Assembly: GCA_015680905.1 (NCBI GenBank)
Contig: CM027377.1
Location: 62,765,501-62,829,500, forward strand
DNA length: 64,000 nucleotides
Reading direction: 5' to 3'
Origin: Coptis chinensis
Taxonomy: Eukaryota > Streptophyta > Magnoliopsida > Ranunculales > Ranunculaceae
The position numbers and the translations under genes were made by a program. Numbering within the stretch: the stretch's first letter is position 1; each line of letters starts with the position of its first letter. Below, one piece after another: positions 45,546 through 57,973 of the stretch. The notes below the pieces were generated by a model. The model had not been told where the DNA came from. It searched no databases and was given only the letters and a program-made list of their open reading frames with translations.

Positions 45546-46277
45546 CATTCCATTTGGCATACATTCCGACTGTTGTGACGAGACCCACTATTCATTGGTC
45601 AATGGCAAACTAGTAATATGTCATTTGTTATTGGATACTTAATTATATATTATATATAATGGTTTAATAATAGTATGATATATCTAGTGGGTACAATACT
45701 CTAGAAAAATTCAATGTTGACAAGTTTTGTAGTGAGGATGGGCAGGTGTTTTTCCACATGACAGATATTTGATGTAAGGGAAAGAGATGTGCAACTAAAC
45801 AATGTAGAGTATTTGTGTTGTTTGAAGCAGTTGTGGCTAATCTTCTCAGAAGATTTAGCGATTGTTGTAATAGTTAGAGCAATTGTTACAACGGTCTTTA
45901 TTTTGGCTTCATGAATCTGAGAGATATTATGATTTTGTTTATTACAGTTTAGGAAGAAGTTCACTGATGTTGGAACTTGTCAGTGCATGAGTCTTTTGAA
46001 ATAATTAAAGTTCTGCATATGACACTTTATGTGGTATAATTTGGAAGGGATGCCAATTTGGAATATGATACTCCATATGACATATGGCAATGTGTTAACT
46101 ATTATGAAAGTGGTTCTTAGTATGATAATTTATGTGGCATATCTCAGTGTGTTAAAGTAGAGTTTGGACCTAAAGCCCACAATTCGAATGTTCTTTTCTC
46201 GTTCTTTCTTCGTTCTTCTTTCTTTCTTCTCTATCAACAGTAAATAGAGTAAACTCCAAACTTCCGACAATAGTTAA
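45546..46277. other. Spacer between tandem array and Ulp1-like gene
   Basis: No gene recognised. TATGACACTTTATGTG-type words near 46015-46150 recur at 49185-49315, downstream of the Ulp1-like gene. This suggests both belong to one element or that they are short flanking repeats. Confidence 0.4.
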
Positions 46278-49049
46278 ATGGCAGAACCAACTCCAAACTT
46301 CCAACAACCTAAAATGACACATACACCTTGCAAATCCACTACAGAAGATGAAGAAGAAAACAACCAACAGTAAAAAAAACCAGTAAGGACTAAAGCAACA
46401 CCTATGAAAGCAGTGGAAAGAGTGAAGAAGAGAAAAAATGAGGAAAATGTGCATTTCAAGTCAATGGGGAGGGGGAGCAAAAAGCAATGCCTGGGAAAGA
46501 AGATCAAAGACAATTTTTAAGTTTGTTGTTAATTTATGGATTTTTAAGCTTGGGCATTTGAGATTTTTGAGTATTTATGGATTTTGATGAATGCTTAGTT
46601 CTTGCTTTTAAATTAATAAAGAAAAATTATGTCACGTGATATGTGTTTACATATGACTTTTATGTAGTATGTAATTTTTCTTTGTCATGGTTTACTTAGA
46701 GGTTGGATTATTTAGAGGAATGTAATGTTATTAAATAATCAAATCAGAATAAATTGGTTTCTTATACTTATTTCCATGCATAATCTATAGGAAATACAAT
46801 TAGTAGCTAAGAAGAGGGAAGGGAAGGAAGTGGTACGTCAGAGAGTGGATAAAGATAACAAGAAAAAGAAGGAAGAGAAGGTAGTAGATGAAGATAAGAA
46901 AGAAACAAAATCTTATCCTTTTCTCTCAAGCTTGTTACCAACAGAAGAGGTCTTAAGGGGAAGGTGTATTAAGTTGGAAGAAGAAAATCAAAGCCTGCGG
47001 GCAGAGAATGAAGCCTTGAAGGCCAAATTAATAGAAAAAGAAGAAGAAATTGAAAGTTGTTGGTGTAGAAGCTCTCAATTTATAAGTACCAAGAAGGACG
47101 AGGAGGAGGCTAAGAAGGAGAGCGAGGAGGATGCTAAAGAGGAGTCCAAGAAGGAGTATGGGGTGGAGGCTGAAAAGGAGATGTCACCTTAGAGATAATG
47201 ATATGCAAGCACTACCATTGACACCGTCTGTTCCAGTGGATATGATGCTAACAAATGAAGCCAACCAAGAATGGCTACAACCAGAGTTGCGATCAATGGT
47301 TGTAAATCAAAAGAAAAGGACGAGAAAGCCTACACAAAAAATGAAGAAGAAGAATGAGAGAGAGGAAAAACAGAAACTGGTTACGATAATATGTGTTGAC
47401 GACTGTCCGACTACAGCAAATCTTGGTGAAAAGCTACTTTTAGTAGAATCTTCAGCAGTGTTTCAATGTGTTAATTCTCAAAAGTAGATAGTGGTTGGGA
47501 GGTTTTTCAAGTCTGAACATGTAAAGTATGTAAAATCTAAGTCAATCTGAAAACCTTTTATGATGCCAAGTTCATTTGACTGTAAAGAATGCATAGTCGT
47601 ATGTATTTGCAATGACAATTGAATTTTCCATCATCGAGATGTATATGTTATTGTATTAACTGGTGTACATAATGTATGTGTTTCATTGCAGCACTGTTTC
47701 TTGGGATGGAGACACAATTCAAGTACACGGTAAACAATTGGAATAATTGATGCTTAACAGATTTGTTAATGGCCAGGTAAGCCAAACACACATTTTGTTC
47801 TCAACTTCTCATATATCATCGATGAAAATTGACTTACTTCTGGGATGCACTATCCAGGTATTAAATTGGTATCCTCGAGAGATAGAGAAGAAAATTTATC
47901 TTAGTCGTAACCCTCAGAACATAACACTTAGCCATTACTTTGAAACTATGACTTTAGTATGTTCGAAACCTAGGGTTATATAATAATACACAGTGTTGCA
48001 TACTATTGGTATATCTTATTAGTTATCTCATCATACTTATTATTAATACTTTTTGACAGACTGCTGTGATTTGCGCAAAACACCTTGAGAAGGTTTTATT
48101 GATTGATCTACTTCATCAACTTCACAAAGATGTTCAAAATCTATTCTTTCCTATAAATAGTGGCAAAACAGTCAATGAAAATGGGGGATACCATTGGACG
48201 CTCTTACATTATAACATGATGGATAACGTATGGACACACTTTGATTCCATGAACACAAGATATCCCCTCACATCCGTTCTCTACAGGAATGCCACGAAAA
48301 TAGTGAGTTACTAAACTTGAGTTTGTGCACTTGTATGTGAAACTGTTTTTTTGTTGATTTTAATTTGTAGGTTTTGTTAGAGTATTTATGACTGATGATA
48401 TTTGTAATATCTTCTATCAATTTGAAATGGCAACACAGATGGAACGTGTCTATACAATTTTAATTGAACACAATGCGCAGAAGAAGAGCATGAAGCCCCT
48501 TGTAAAGGCTACATTTTTGGAAATTGGAAAGTGCCCTCAACAATGACCAGATTCGTAAGTACTTCTAGCCTAGTTCTTTAGTGATAATGTTTGTCTAACA
48601 CTAGAAATGTGATGTGAGATTTAATACTTATTTTGTTTGAGCTTTGGGTGGACTGCAGACTATTTGTGTGCAAATTCATGGAGTGGAAGGCACGTTCCAT
48701 TGATCACTTCCCAAAATTACACCAAAACATGATGACTGCTTTCAGGGGGGGGGGGGGGAGTTAGTGTACAAATTACTAACCGATGAACCATACTGCTGGA
48801 AAGCATAATAGAAGTAACACCCTCGAAATGCTAACAAATGTTGATGAGATTAACGAGGGGCTTACAACTAAGAATGCTATGGATTTGACTGTGGATGCTT
48901 GGGTTTTTCAGGAGGTTGGAATGAAGTATCCGGATTTTGTTAGATTTAGGGCTCGAGTTGGTCTTGTTTTAGTTATGTTAGCTAAGTATTGTAGTTGTAT
49001 TTGCATGGGTTGCTTGTTTGAGGAATGGACTAGTTGTATTATCTTATGA
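46278..49049 (+). pseudogene. Ulp1-type (C48) cysteine protease-like gene, transposon-associated, decayed
   Basis: A multi-exon remnant. 46278-46517 is a basic N-terminal segment (MAEPTPNFQQPK ... MKAVERVKKRKNEE) with one in-frame stop. After an AG at about 46790 comes a charged exon with a leucine-rich coiled coil (RGRCIKLEEENQSLRAENEA, 46950-47040). Near 47190 the frame changes. About 48062-48303 is the protease core: GGYHWTLLHYNMMDNVW gives the catalytic His and THFDSMN the Asp, ending at a GT. About 48440-48553 reads KATFLEIGKCPQQ then a stop and PDS, just before where DCGV with the catalytic Cys should be; it is not seen. LFVCKFMEWK follows near 48660, then a 14-G run. Such C48 genes are common inside plant MULEs and other elements. 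Dead. Confidence 0.72.
48745..48758 (+). repeat. 14-G homopolymer in the Ulp1-like gene
   Basis: Uninterrupted run of 14 G in what was the last exon; length changes here would shift the frame. Confidence 0.95.
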
Positions 49050-49392
49050 GCTGTTTTATAAAATCAAATACTTTGCATGTTTCATTTTTCTTTTTAAATT
49101 GCGTCTGTTAATTTGACTTCATTTTATTTTTGGAATGCCGATATGATGGTTGAAAGCAATTATGAGAATATCATACTTTATGTCTATAATTTGCAATATG
49201 ACACTCTACGTTACATATTAATTAGGTGTGTTCAATACTATGAAAGCAGTTATGAATATGACACTTTATGTACTCTAATTTACAATATGACACTCTATAT
49301 GACATATTAAGGTGTGTTCATTGGAATTTGTTTTGTTTAATGTCGCCTAAATCAATTTGGACAATGAAGAAAAAAAAAAAGTTCAGTCCCTA

Positions 49393-50073
49393 AAGGGGTG
49401 GTAATGGGTTGTGTTGGGTTGGGTTGGGTTCGTGTCGTGTCATATTCAAGTCATATGGTAGGAGAGCAAACCGAAACCTAACTCAATTACTAATCGTGTT
49501 GAGTTTGTCAAACCCAAACCCAACCCGCCTATATAACGGGTTACCTAACAGGTGACCCGCTAAGCTAGCGGGTCAATTTCGGATTGGATTCATAGATAAC
49601 ATGTATGTAAAAAAATACACCATAAAATAAGGCAAATAATATTGAGCAATAATATTTAGTATCCCCTTGATATATTCCGTATCAAAAACCATCCATAATT
49701 CCACTATATATCAATGAAAATTGAATAACGAAACATATCTTTATTGAATGAATCTGTCGGCTAATCCTTCTCATTTTAGTCGTTTAGTTTAGGTAGTTGG
49801 GATGATGATATCTTAAAAAATAGGAAAAGTTATCTTAAAACATGTCATATTGGTCACGGGTTGATGACCCGACCCATTAGACCTGAGAACAAATTGGGTC
49901 TACTAACGGGTTACTTGGGTTAACATATGTGCCCATAGCCGAACCCATTTATTTGACGGGTTCGGCGGGTCAACCCTTAAATGACACAAAAACCTTTTTT
50001 CCCAACCCGAACCAGCTAAATTTGTGTTGGATTCGTGTCAGGTTAGCGGGTCGTGTACAAAACTATCACCCCT
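49393..50073. mobile_element. hAT-type MITE, 681 bp, GGGTTGGGTT-rich, 8-bp target duplication
   Basis: Perfect 8-bp flanks AGTCCCTA at 49385-49392 and 50074-50081. Ends AAGGGGTGGTAATGGG and the complement ending CTATCACCCCT give a short inverted repeat (AGGGGTG). The interior has GGGTTGGGTTGGGTT, CGGGTTACC and CAACCC words. Noncoding. Confidence 0.88.
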
Positions 50074-50504
50074 AGTCCCTATTGAGTCAGTAGATTGCGA
50101 ATCACTACTGAATTGAAAGAAAATAAACTTGCAAGTACACTCACCCTCCTCCTACTTCAATAGTTGGTTATATCAATTACTATTTATGTATTTTGGATTG
50201 TAATAACTAACGTGTACATTTTTATTGGTAACAAGCAGGGTTAGAGATCAGTTCCGGAAAGTTACAACTATAAAGCCATAATATATTCCATTGGAAACAA
50301 GGGTTTGGAAAGAGATACAAACATTCATAGATCCTCAAAACGGAGAAAATTAGAGTATTGAATAAGGTTAAGAAGACGAGTATAATTTGAGGAGAGGATA
50401 ATAGATTTTTGGAAGATATAACCACTAACGAGTACATTTTTCTATCATATGTCGTTGACTAGTGCTAATGTAATAATAACAAAAAATAAGATCTAGAGTT
50501 AGAG

Positions 50505-50660
50505 TTGGGTTCCGAATCACAGGTTGAAGGAGCAAACCCAAACCTAAACCCAGTTGATAAACATGTCAAGATTATCCAACCCCTACCTCAAAACCGCTAC
50601 AAAAGAGTCGGATTCGTGTTGGGTTCGCAGGTCCTGTACTAAACTGTGACCCCTATTTTG
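50505..50660. repeat. Fragment related to the GGGTTGGG/ACCCCTA MITE
   Basis: Ends GTACTAAACTGTGACCCCTA, close to the right end of the MITE at 49393-50073 (GTACAAAACTATCACCCCTA), and holds CAAACCCAAACCTAAACCC. Its left end is not recognisable. Confidence 0.6.
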
Positions 50661-50979
50661 TGTAAAAACTTAGCACGTAACAATTACTTCATACTATTCC
50701 ATGATGTAATGAATGATATTTATCAATGATATTTCTCAATGTATATTTATTTGGACACATATCCCCCCGACCTTTTTATTTTCTTTTTAATTGCCTTTTT
50801 TTATGAATTGCCTTTTTTTTTTTTTTTTTTGACCTAACTTTTGTATTTAGAAAGAAGAGGCTTTAGAACCCCAGTAAATAATGACCTAACAAAAGGGGGG
50901 AGGGGTATATATATCGATGACATCAGTTTTGTTTATATAGATGTATCATGAAATGTCGATAATTTAACGATATTTCACC

Positions 50980-51257
50980 TCCATCTCTGGTTTTCTGAGT
51001 TGAGGGCTTTGACCTTTGACTTTGACTATTGACTTTGACTTTTTTTTAACACTTTTTCATAGCAGCTTCTGGTCTTTATAATAATCGTGATTAAGGCTCC
51101 TTTAGGTGCTAAGACACAACTTTTATGATAAGTGGCCTGAAATTCTCCGTAACCTGAAAAAGATAATAAAAGCTATCAGTTATCTTTTCATTAAACGTAA
51201 GATGGGCTGTAATACAGTAATATAAGGGTAATAAAATGCACATTTGGGAGCTGATCA
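50980..51257 (-). repeat. 3' LTR sequence of the Athila-like element
   Basis: Starts on the minus strand with TGATCAGCTCCCAAATGTGC at 51257 and follows the 5' LTR (from 60363) closely, including TTTGACCTTTGACTTTGAC near 51010-51030. About 280 bp are present, against 824 bp in the other LTR. Confidence 0.8.
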
Positions 51258-52249
51258 CCATCATATTCCTAATCAAGCTAGAGGTATTTTATTAAAAGTT
51301 ACGGGGATAGGGAGATGGTTTAGAAAGAAAAAGGAAGGGAAAAATAAAATTTGATAAGTAGAGACACTTGGTTTTCAAGATACGTGTAACTAGAGAAGGA
51401 CCTCATTTTGTTCATTGGCTTTCGAATTGTGATACATTTCTTTAGCCATATGGCTTTGTGACTCCATATGATTTTGGATTTTTGGGAGTTCTAACTTTGC
51501 TTTTGTTTCTTTTTGTTTATGATATCGTCTCCTTTTGATTTTGAATTTTGGGAGATTTGATTTTTGACTCCTTTGATTTTTTTTTTTGGAGTTTTGGTTT
51601 TTTTGATGGGTTTTAACTTTCCTTATCTTTTTTTTGGATGAATTTTTTTTGTAGAATAAAAAACTTGGCTTTTTTTATTGAAAATGGTGAAGAATAAAAA
51701 GGCTTTTAGAAAATGGTGAAGGCTCGAGAAAAAACTATATTTTTGGGGTTTTAGCATTTATTTGGCTCTATCGATTTAAAAAGGGCCTAAATTCTCTCTT
51801 AGGATATGGCGTTGTGATCAAGCAAGTGGACGTGTAGTCTTTCTATCTGGGCATCCTTTGTGTTATCACTCAATAATCATTCAGGTGAGGCTTTTGGCTA
51901 GATTTTCACAGGATATGGAACTTAATTGTTCAAATCTTGGCTTCGGAAACTCACTTCTATATACAAACAAATGCTGATGCATTCCATTCATGAACAGATT
52001 CAGAAACTATTGTACGTATACTAGCTTAAGTACGAAGAACGAATATTTACTCTATTGCTATAATGAGACTTCTAAACTTTTTATTCATCTTAGAAAAAGG
52101 AAACAAGACTTTTTAATACTAAACAGAAAAATATTTTTGGTATTTTTCGAAATTTTTTTAGAAAGGAAGAAATATACTATTATATCTACTATATAGAAAA
52201 TACCTAGTTTTTGCAAAATGTTACTATACCACCCCCAAATAGAACTATG

Positions 52250-52910
52250 CTTTGTCCTCAAAGTATGAAGAGATAACAGAAGAGATTACCATAGAAACAT
52301 GAGCAAAAATGGCAATACACCTTTATTTTGTTTATTATACTAAGGATATTATTCTTTTATGAAATCTTTTTGGGTTTTTGTATTTTTAAAAACATATATG
52401 AAATGCATGAAAGAAAAAATGGAAAATTTTAGCATGATGTATCTGTTTTACCTTCTACTCATATACCAAATTCCACAAGAAAACAAAAAAGAAGCATAAA
52501 ATATTAAGAATATAATTAAACTTATACTAACATCATACACGTAAGAAAGAATTACCATATAAACATAAGCAAAAACGATGATGCACCTGTATTCTGTTCT
52601 TCATGATGAAAATATGTCACCCCCAAATAAGTTTGGGGCGTGGGTTGCTTGATACAGAACGATAAATACATGGTTTATTATACTAGTGATAATTATTCTA
52701 CTATGAAATCTTTTTGGGTTTTTGTATTTTTGAAAAAATATATAAAATGCATGAAAGAAAAATGGAAAATTTTGGCATGATATATTTATTTTACCTTCTA
52801 CTCATATACCAAATTCCACAAGAAAACAAATAAAACAACAATATATAATGTTAAACATATAATTAAACTTATACTAAACGACATACATGTAAGAAAGAAA
52901 GATAAAAATA
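52250..52910. repeat. Duplicated ~330-bp block in the 3' noncoding part of the Athila-like element
   Basis: Two direct copies, about 52260-52555 and 52590-52910. Each has GAAATCTTTTTGGGTTTTTG, TTTTACCTTCTACTCATA and AAATTCCACAAGAAAACA in order. Each begins near a CACCCCCAAAT word. Confidence 0.82.
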
Positions 52911-53169
52911 AATATATCCAACTATACGAACACTAGGAATATGCCTAGTCAGAATCCATGCGTGACTCGTCACGACGTCGAGAAGATCTTTCTGCTTGAT
53001 GACGTCGGGTCCTAACATGTCTATCACTATATGGGAGCGCGTCTTTAATGCTTTTTAGTGTTCTAGTGACACTGTGCTGAAAACGTCGCTGCTCCTGCTG
53101 GAAGGACTGCTGCTCCTCTATGATGGTCCGTTGTTCCTCTATAATGTTTCCCTGAGCTGGTGGAGAGAC

Positions 53170-54005
53170 GCATGTAGAATCCTCTAGCTTCCATGGAGGA
53201 AGTGAATTCCGTCCATGGGCTGAGGGAATTGTCGAGCGGCATCTTCAGCGAAGTAATCCACTTTCTCAGTCGGGCGTGCTTGCTCGACAGCTCTGGCGGT
53301 AGGTGGATACCAACACTTATGGACGCAGTGGGTATAGATAGGACCTGTGGTAGCGTCCCTGACCTCCACTAGGGCGTTTGTAGCATCGAACCCCCAATGT
53401 TGCATGATCTTTGTGACCAACACTAGTAGAGGGGCGGTTGACTTCTTTGGCTTGCAGAGTTGCTAAAAAATAAAGGAGACGATGCAGAAGGTATTCTTTT
53501 GTTCTTGAAGAATCCATAATATTTAAAGCATCACCATACCTATATCAGAAGGCTTGGATGAGCCTAGTAGGTTGTAAGTCATCCATTGAGATATCTTGCC
53601 ACCGGGTTCTTTCAGTAGCTTAACTCAAACGCCGTGAGTGAGATCGACATTTTTCACCCCCTTGAGAAGTGTCTCTACCATCATCAAGTCGATGGTCTTG
53701 CCATTTGGGGACTGTTCCATCTGAACATAAGCCTTCAGAGGAATCCCCAGAACTCTACTCACCACCTCCTTAGTGAGCTCAAGCGAGCGGCCAGCCTTGA
53801 CAACCATGATGCTTTCATCCTCCCCTCTAAGCATACCATTGTAGAACGAAAAAGTGAGAGAGGGAGAATAAGCCGCACCTTCCAACATAACCAAAGCTTC
53901 CCATCCTCTTCTCCTAATCTCAGCCTTGAAGTACACTTCAAACAGATTGGAATTGAAGATGGGTTCAAAATTTTTCTCAGGCACGATTTTAAGAACTCGA
54001 GCCAT
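53170..54005 (-). pseudogene. Plant transposon-protein (Transposase_32-like) reading frame, fossil part
   Basis: Opens MARVLKIVPEKNFEPIFNSN and continues KAEIRRRGWEALVMLEGAAY, VVKAGRSLELTKEVVSRVLG. This is the pattern of the 'putative plant transposon protein' domain found near many Ty3/gypsy elements (RGWE, then a V-R/K-G-hydrophobic stretch, then I-x-x-x-L). Function unknown. It lies where Athila-type elements carry an extra ORF between pol and the 3' LTR. Broken. The name is from memory of the family pattern; confidence moderate. Confidence 0.6.
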
Positions 54006-54205
54006 TTGGAGTAGGAATTGATAAAATTGGGGTTTCTTGTTGGAATGGGGCTTGAAAATGGAGGGGACTGTAAATTTTTTGGAGTGGTGGTGTTTTGGGG
54101 TGAGGTCGCGGTCGCAAGTTGAACTGGGGCAATCGTGAGCTGAATTGAGTGGCTAGGGTTTCGAAAAATTTGGGGACGATGATGAGGTTGGGTGGTCACG
54201 AGTTA

Positions 54206-56604
54206 TATATACGAGATGATGGAACGTGCGAGGCACATGCCTTTTTAAGTTATTTCAAAATTTTGGCCCAAGCCCAAATAAAATTAAATAATTCCAATCA
54301 TGTCCTTAGTGCCTTGCCAAATTCAAAAGCCGATCCGTGCTTCATTACTCGTCCGATCTTGACCCGTGAGGTACCAAAATGATCATCATAAAAAATGGAA
54401 TGCAACGATATAGGGTACACTCACATCCAATGATGGATGAAAAACAAATGATGGAAAGAAACGAAAATGAACTGTAAGGAAATATGTACAGATAATAGAA
54501 AGAAAATTTAATTAATTTTTTTTTTGGTTTTGACTAAGTTTGGCTGAAATTTTAAAAGGTGGGTCGTTTTAAGTCAGATCCCTAAGACTTGAAAATTTTG
54601 AAAACTTGAGTCAATCCCAACCAGATGGTTGGATTACTTTCTTCAGCTATGCTCGATGAGCAGGTGGTTGGCACATGAAAACCTTAAAAACTGAATTTTC
54701 ACTATGAGGTTGAAGACTAGGGCAAGTTGATGTTTGACAATTCAAGCACCAGCCTTCTCTCATAGTTCGTCTCTCACATGCGTATGAACTCGTACATAAA
54801 CCAGGAATGATTTTCGGTATATGTGTCCATATATTCAGCTGCAGTTCTCTAGGAAGTGTTTGCACACGATCATTGAAACTTATCTATCTAGTCTTGCTAG
54901 GTGGAGGGGTTTTATTTGCTACAGAAGACATTTTTGAAAGATATTTTTTAGAAAAGAGAGAGATTGAGAAGGGGAAAAGATTTAAACGAAAGGGAAAAGA
55001 TTTTTAAGAAAGGAAAATTTTGAAAATTTTATACAAGTTTGAGTCTTTTAACGTCAGATTCTTGAGACAAAATAGAGAGGTGGAGGCAAAATATAGAATT
55101 AAATAGAGAATATTATCACTTTGGGTTACTCTATTTGTTTAATTCTCATTTGGAGACACCTCGTTTTTTTTTTTTTTTTTTAAGATTGTTGGTTTTCTCA
55201 AGCAACTATATCTCTAACCATATAGAGGTTTTGACAAGAAGATAAAATTATACGTGAATCCGGTATCATTTTGGTTACTCCAGGGCATATAATTTTCATT
55301 TTTATATCCTATAGTTTTGAAAACTATGGGGAGATGTTTTAAGAAACTCGTACTTCAAAAGCTGTGACTTTAGACTCTAGTATTTCTTTTGGACAACAAA
55401 TAATAAAAGATGTTCTTAGGCAACTTTCGTGTCGGCTCTGTGGCGAACACAATCTAGACAAACAGAGCTTCAACTACTCGAGTTAGGGGATTCACTGTGC
55501 AAAACATGAAATGTCCTGACTTGGTCGAATAGCTCGATGATATAGGCGACCCTTAGTAAGCAAAGCTGATCTCAAACCGCCCCTAGATTGCATTCTTCTA
55601 GGGGTTGGTCTGTGTAAAATCCATTGCCCATTTTGTTCTTGAAAAATCACTTAACTATTGATGTATCAAGAATCATCTATTATAAGCGCGGTGAAAACAA
55701 CAATTTTATTAAAGAAAGAAAAATTTGTTTTTTGGCTTTTTGGTTTTTATGTTCCTAATTACTATGACAAAAAATATAAACTATAAAACTACTAAGAAAA
55801 ATCACTATGACGAAAGTGATCCTCCCAATAGAAGGTGCTTAAAATTAAGTGATTCTAATTGAGAACCTGCGTGGGGTTTGGCTTGCCCTAGATTGTACAC
55901 TTCCTTGTTTTGCAAGAAAGCGAATCTAATGAAAAGGACTACCTCTATTGCTAGATAATCTAATATCTCCTCTCCTAATCTCTAGTTAGCCTTATTTTGT
56001 AGCTATTCCAACCAGAGAGAAAGATGAAGCTCGAAACAATTAGAAATCACCCATAGAAGGAAAAAGTTTTCAAAATCAAGGGCTCCAACTGCTAACCATC
56101 CCACGGTATGGTTTGCCTATGGAAGACGAGACATGTTAAACAACCATGAGAGACAACCATAAGACACCCTCACTCAATCCCCATCACCTTCTGCTTTGTT
56201 TCATATCTCTTCTTTGTAGAGGAAAGACCACTCAACGTCAAAGGTGAAGACTGAAAGAAAAATGTTTATGTAAAGATAGAAACGTAAAACAGAAAATAGG
56301 TAAATGAAAATAAAGACATGAATTGTAAATGACAGGAATAGAAACTATTCTAAAAAGAAGTGTAAAATAAAGAAAAAAATTTGTATACTTGCTCCATAGG
56401 GGTATACTACTCAAACGACGAGTAAAAGTGTAAATGTGGAATGTGCAAGATATACTATGGACTAAAGGCTCTAGCACTTACAACCACACCCTCTAAGTGG
56501 AGAGGTCCGTTACCTTATTGATGTATTCCCTTAAAGCAAAAGATGAAATGGAATGGGAAAGGAATACATCAGAAAAAAAGATTTAATCCTCGTAGATGGG
56601 ATGA
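54206..56604. other. Internal part of the Athila-like element, no domain recognised
   Basis: Where protease, RT and integrase would be expected, no motif could be read on either strand. Contains a T-run at 55167-55184. Confidence 0.4.
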
Positions 56605-57973
56605 TTAAGAAAGAGTTTTTAGCGTTCCAGCTTTGTTCATGACACTTGTTGCTTCGAAGGCTGTGTTTGTTGGTTTAGAATTTGGAATAGATTGTCCTGG
56701 GAACACACCTTTATGTGTTTTCTCTTGGGCTAACAAGTTCAGAGATTGTTGCATGGATGCTAGGATTTGGGTTTGTTGTTGCATGACAGATAACATTATT
56801 TCGGTGGGCTTATCTGTTTGGACACTAGTTGATGGTGTAATGGGAACTTGGTCTCTTTGGTTATTGATAGGTGGATTTTGGTAATTTTGGTTAAACTAGG
56901 TTAGAACCAATGCTCTGTTCTGATTGTTATAGGTACCTTGTCCTTGTCTTTGTCTGAATGCATTTGGTGGTTTGTTGAAACTTGGAGGTGGTTAGTTTTG
57001 TGGAATGTTGGTCCATGTGAAGTTTGTGTGTTGTCTCCATGGTGCATTTGGTACATTAAAAACACACACTTCTTATGGCTGAAGTGATGATAGGTTTGTG
57101 ATCAAGGGACAAGTGCCATCTATATGATTTAGGCTTAGACAGAAATTGCATGGTGAGGTATTTATGTTCATGATAGGATGAGGGGTTTGGTCTTTTTGTT
57201 TGGTTGTGAGGGCATCTATCTTTCTTGTGAGGGTTTCGATTAAGGTTTTGATTTCTGGATCTGATTTCACCTAAAAAATACCACTAGCCTTAGACGTACT
57301 GGGTTGGGCTGTTATGGAATTGTTTATGTCGCCCCAATGGGTACTCTTTTCAGCTTGGTTTCCAAGAAAGGTTAAGGCTTCGGTTGCACCTCTATCCAAA
57401 AAATTACCATTACTCATGATGTCAATGGTTACTTTGTGTTCTGGGAGAAGGCCTTTGAAGAAACATTAGACAAGAGTGGATTTTCTAGTTTATGGCGAGG
57501 ACATGAATGGAGTAGGTCAGAGAATCTATCCCATACTTCGGAAAATGTCTCACTTGGACTTTGTTTGAAGAACTATATCTTGCTTCTTATCTCTTCTATT
57601 TTCTTCGGCGGAAAATACTTCTTCATGAAGGAGAACACAATATTTTCCTATGTATCGAAAGAATCGATCTTCTGTGAAAGAAGCCAATCGTGACTCTTAC
57701 CAGCTAGACTGAAAGGGAACACTCGTAGCTTAACCTGATCGTCGATGACGCCCGGATGGTGAAAAGTTTACATACTTTATGTATCTGGCGTAGAAGCTCG
57801 TATGGTAACTCGTGTTCTAACCCATGGAAGATGGGTAGAAGATTGAACACGTTCAACGGAATGCGAAATTCGCTTGTGAGCAGTGTGAGTCGTATACAAG
57901 ATGGAGGCCCATCTTGCAACGGTGTGTAGAAGTTGGAGAGAGGCTCTTCAACTTGTACTACTTCGTCGGCCAT
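56605..57973 (-). pseudogene. Athila-like gag, fossil part
   Basis: Starts MADEVVQVEEPLSNFYTPLQ (57973) and contains the gypsy gag core words FPFSLAGKSHDWLL (about 57710) and SETFSEVWDRFSDLL (about 57530). It has one CCHC zinc knuckle, CNFCLSLNHIDGTC, near 57140-57100, and a Gln-rich tail (MQQQTQILASMQQSLNLLAQ). This is the capsid/nucleocapsid precursor of the element. Broken. Confidence 0.8.

Noticed and set aside
44891-45613. Plus-strand frames in the 231-bp array as a Cys-rich protein
   Set aside because: Each is broken by a stop in every unit; only the minus strand stays open through units.
53759-54199. 146-codon minus-strand frame overlapping the transposon-protein frame
   Set aside because: Alternate-frame shadow of the recognisable frame at 53625-54005, with low-complexity Thr/Pro content.
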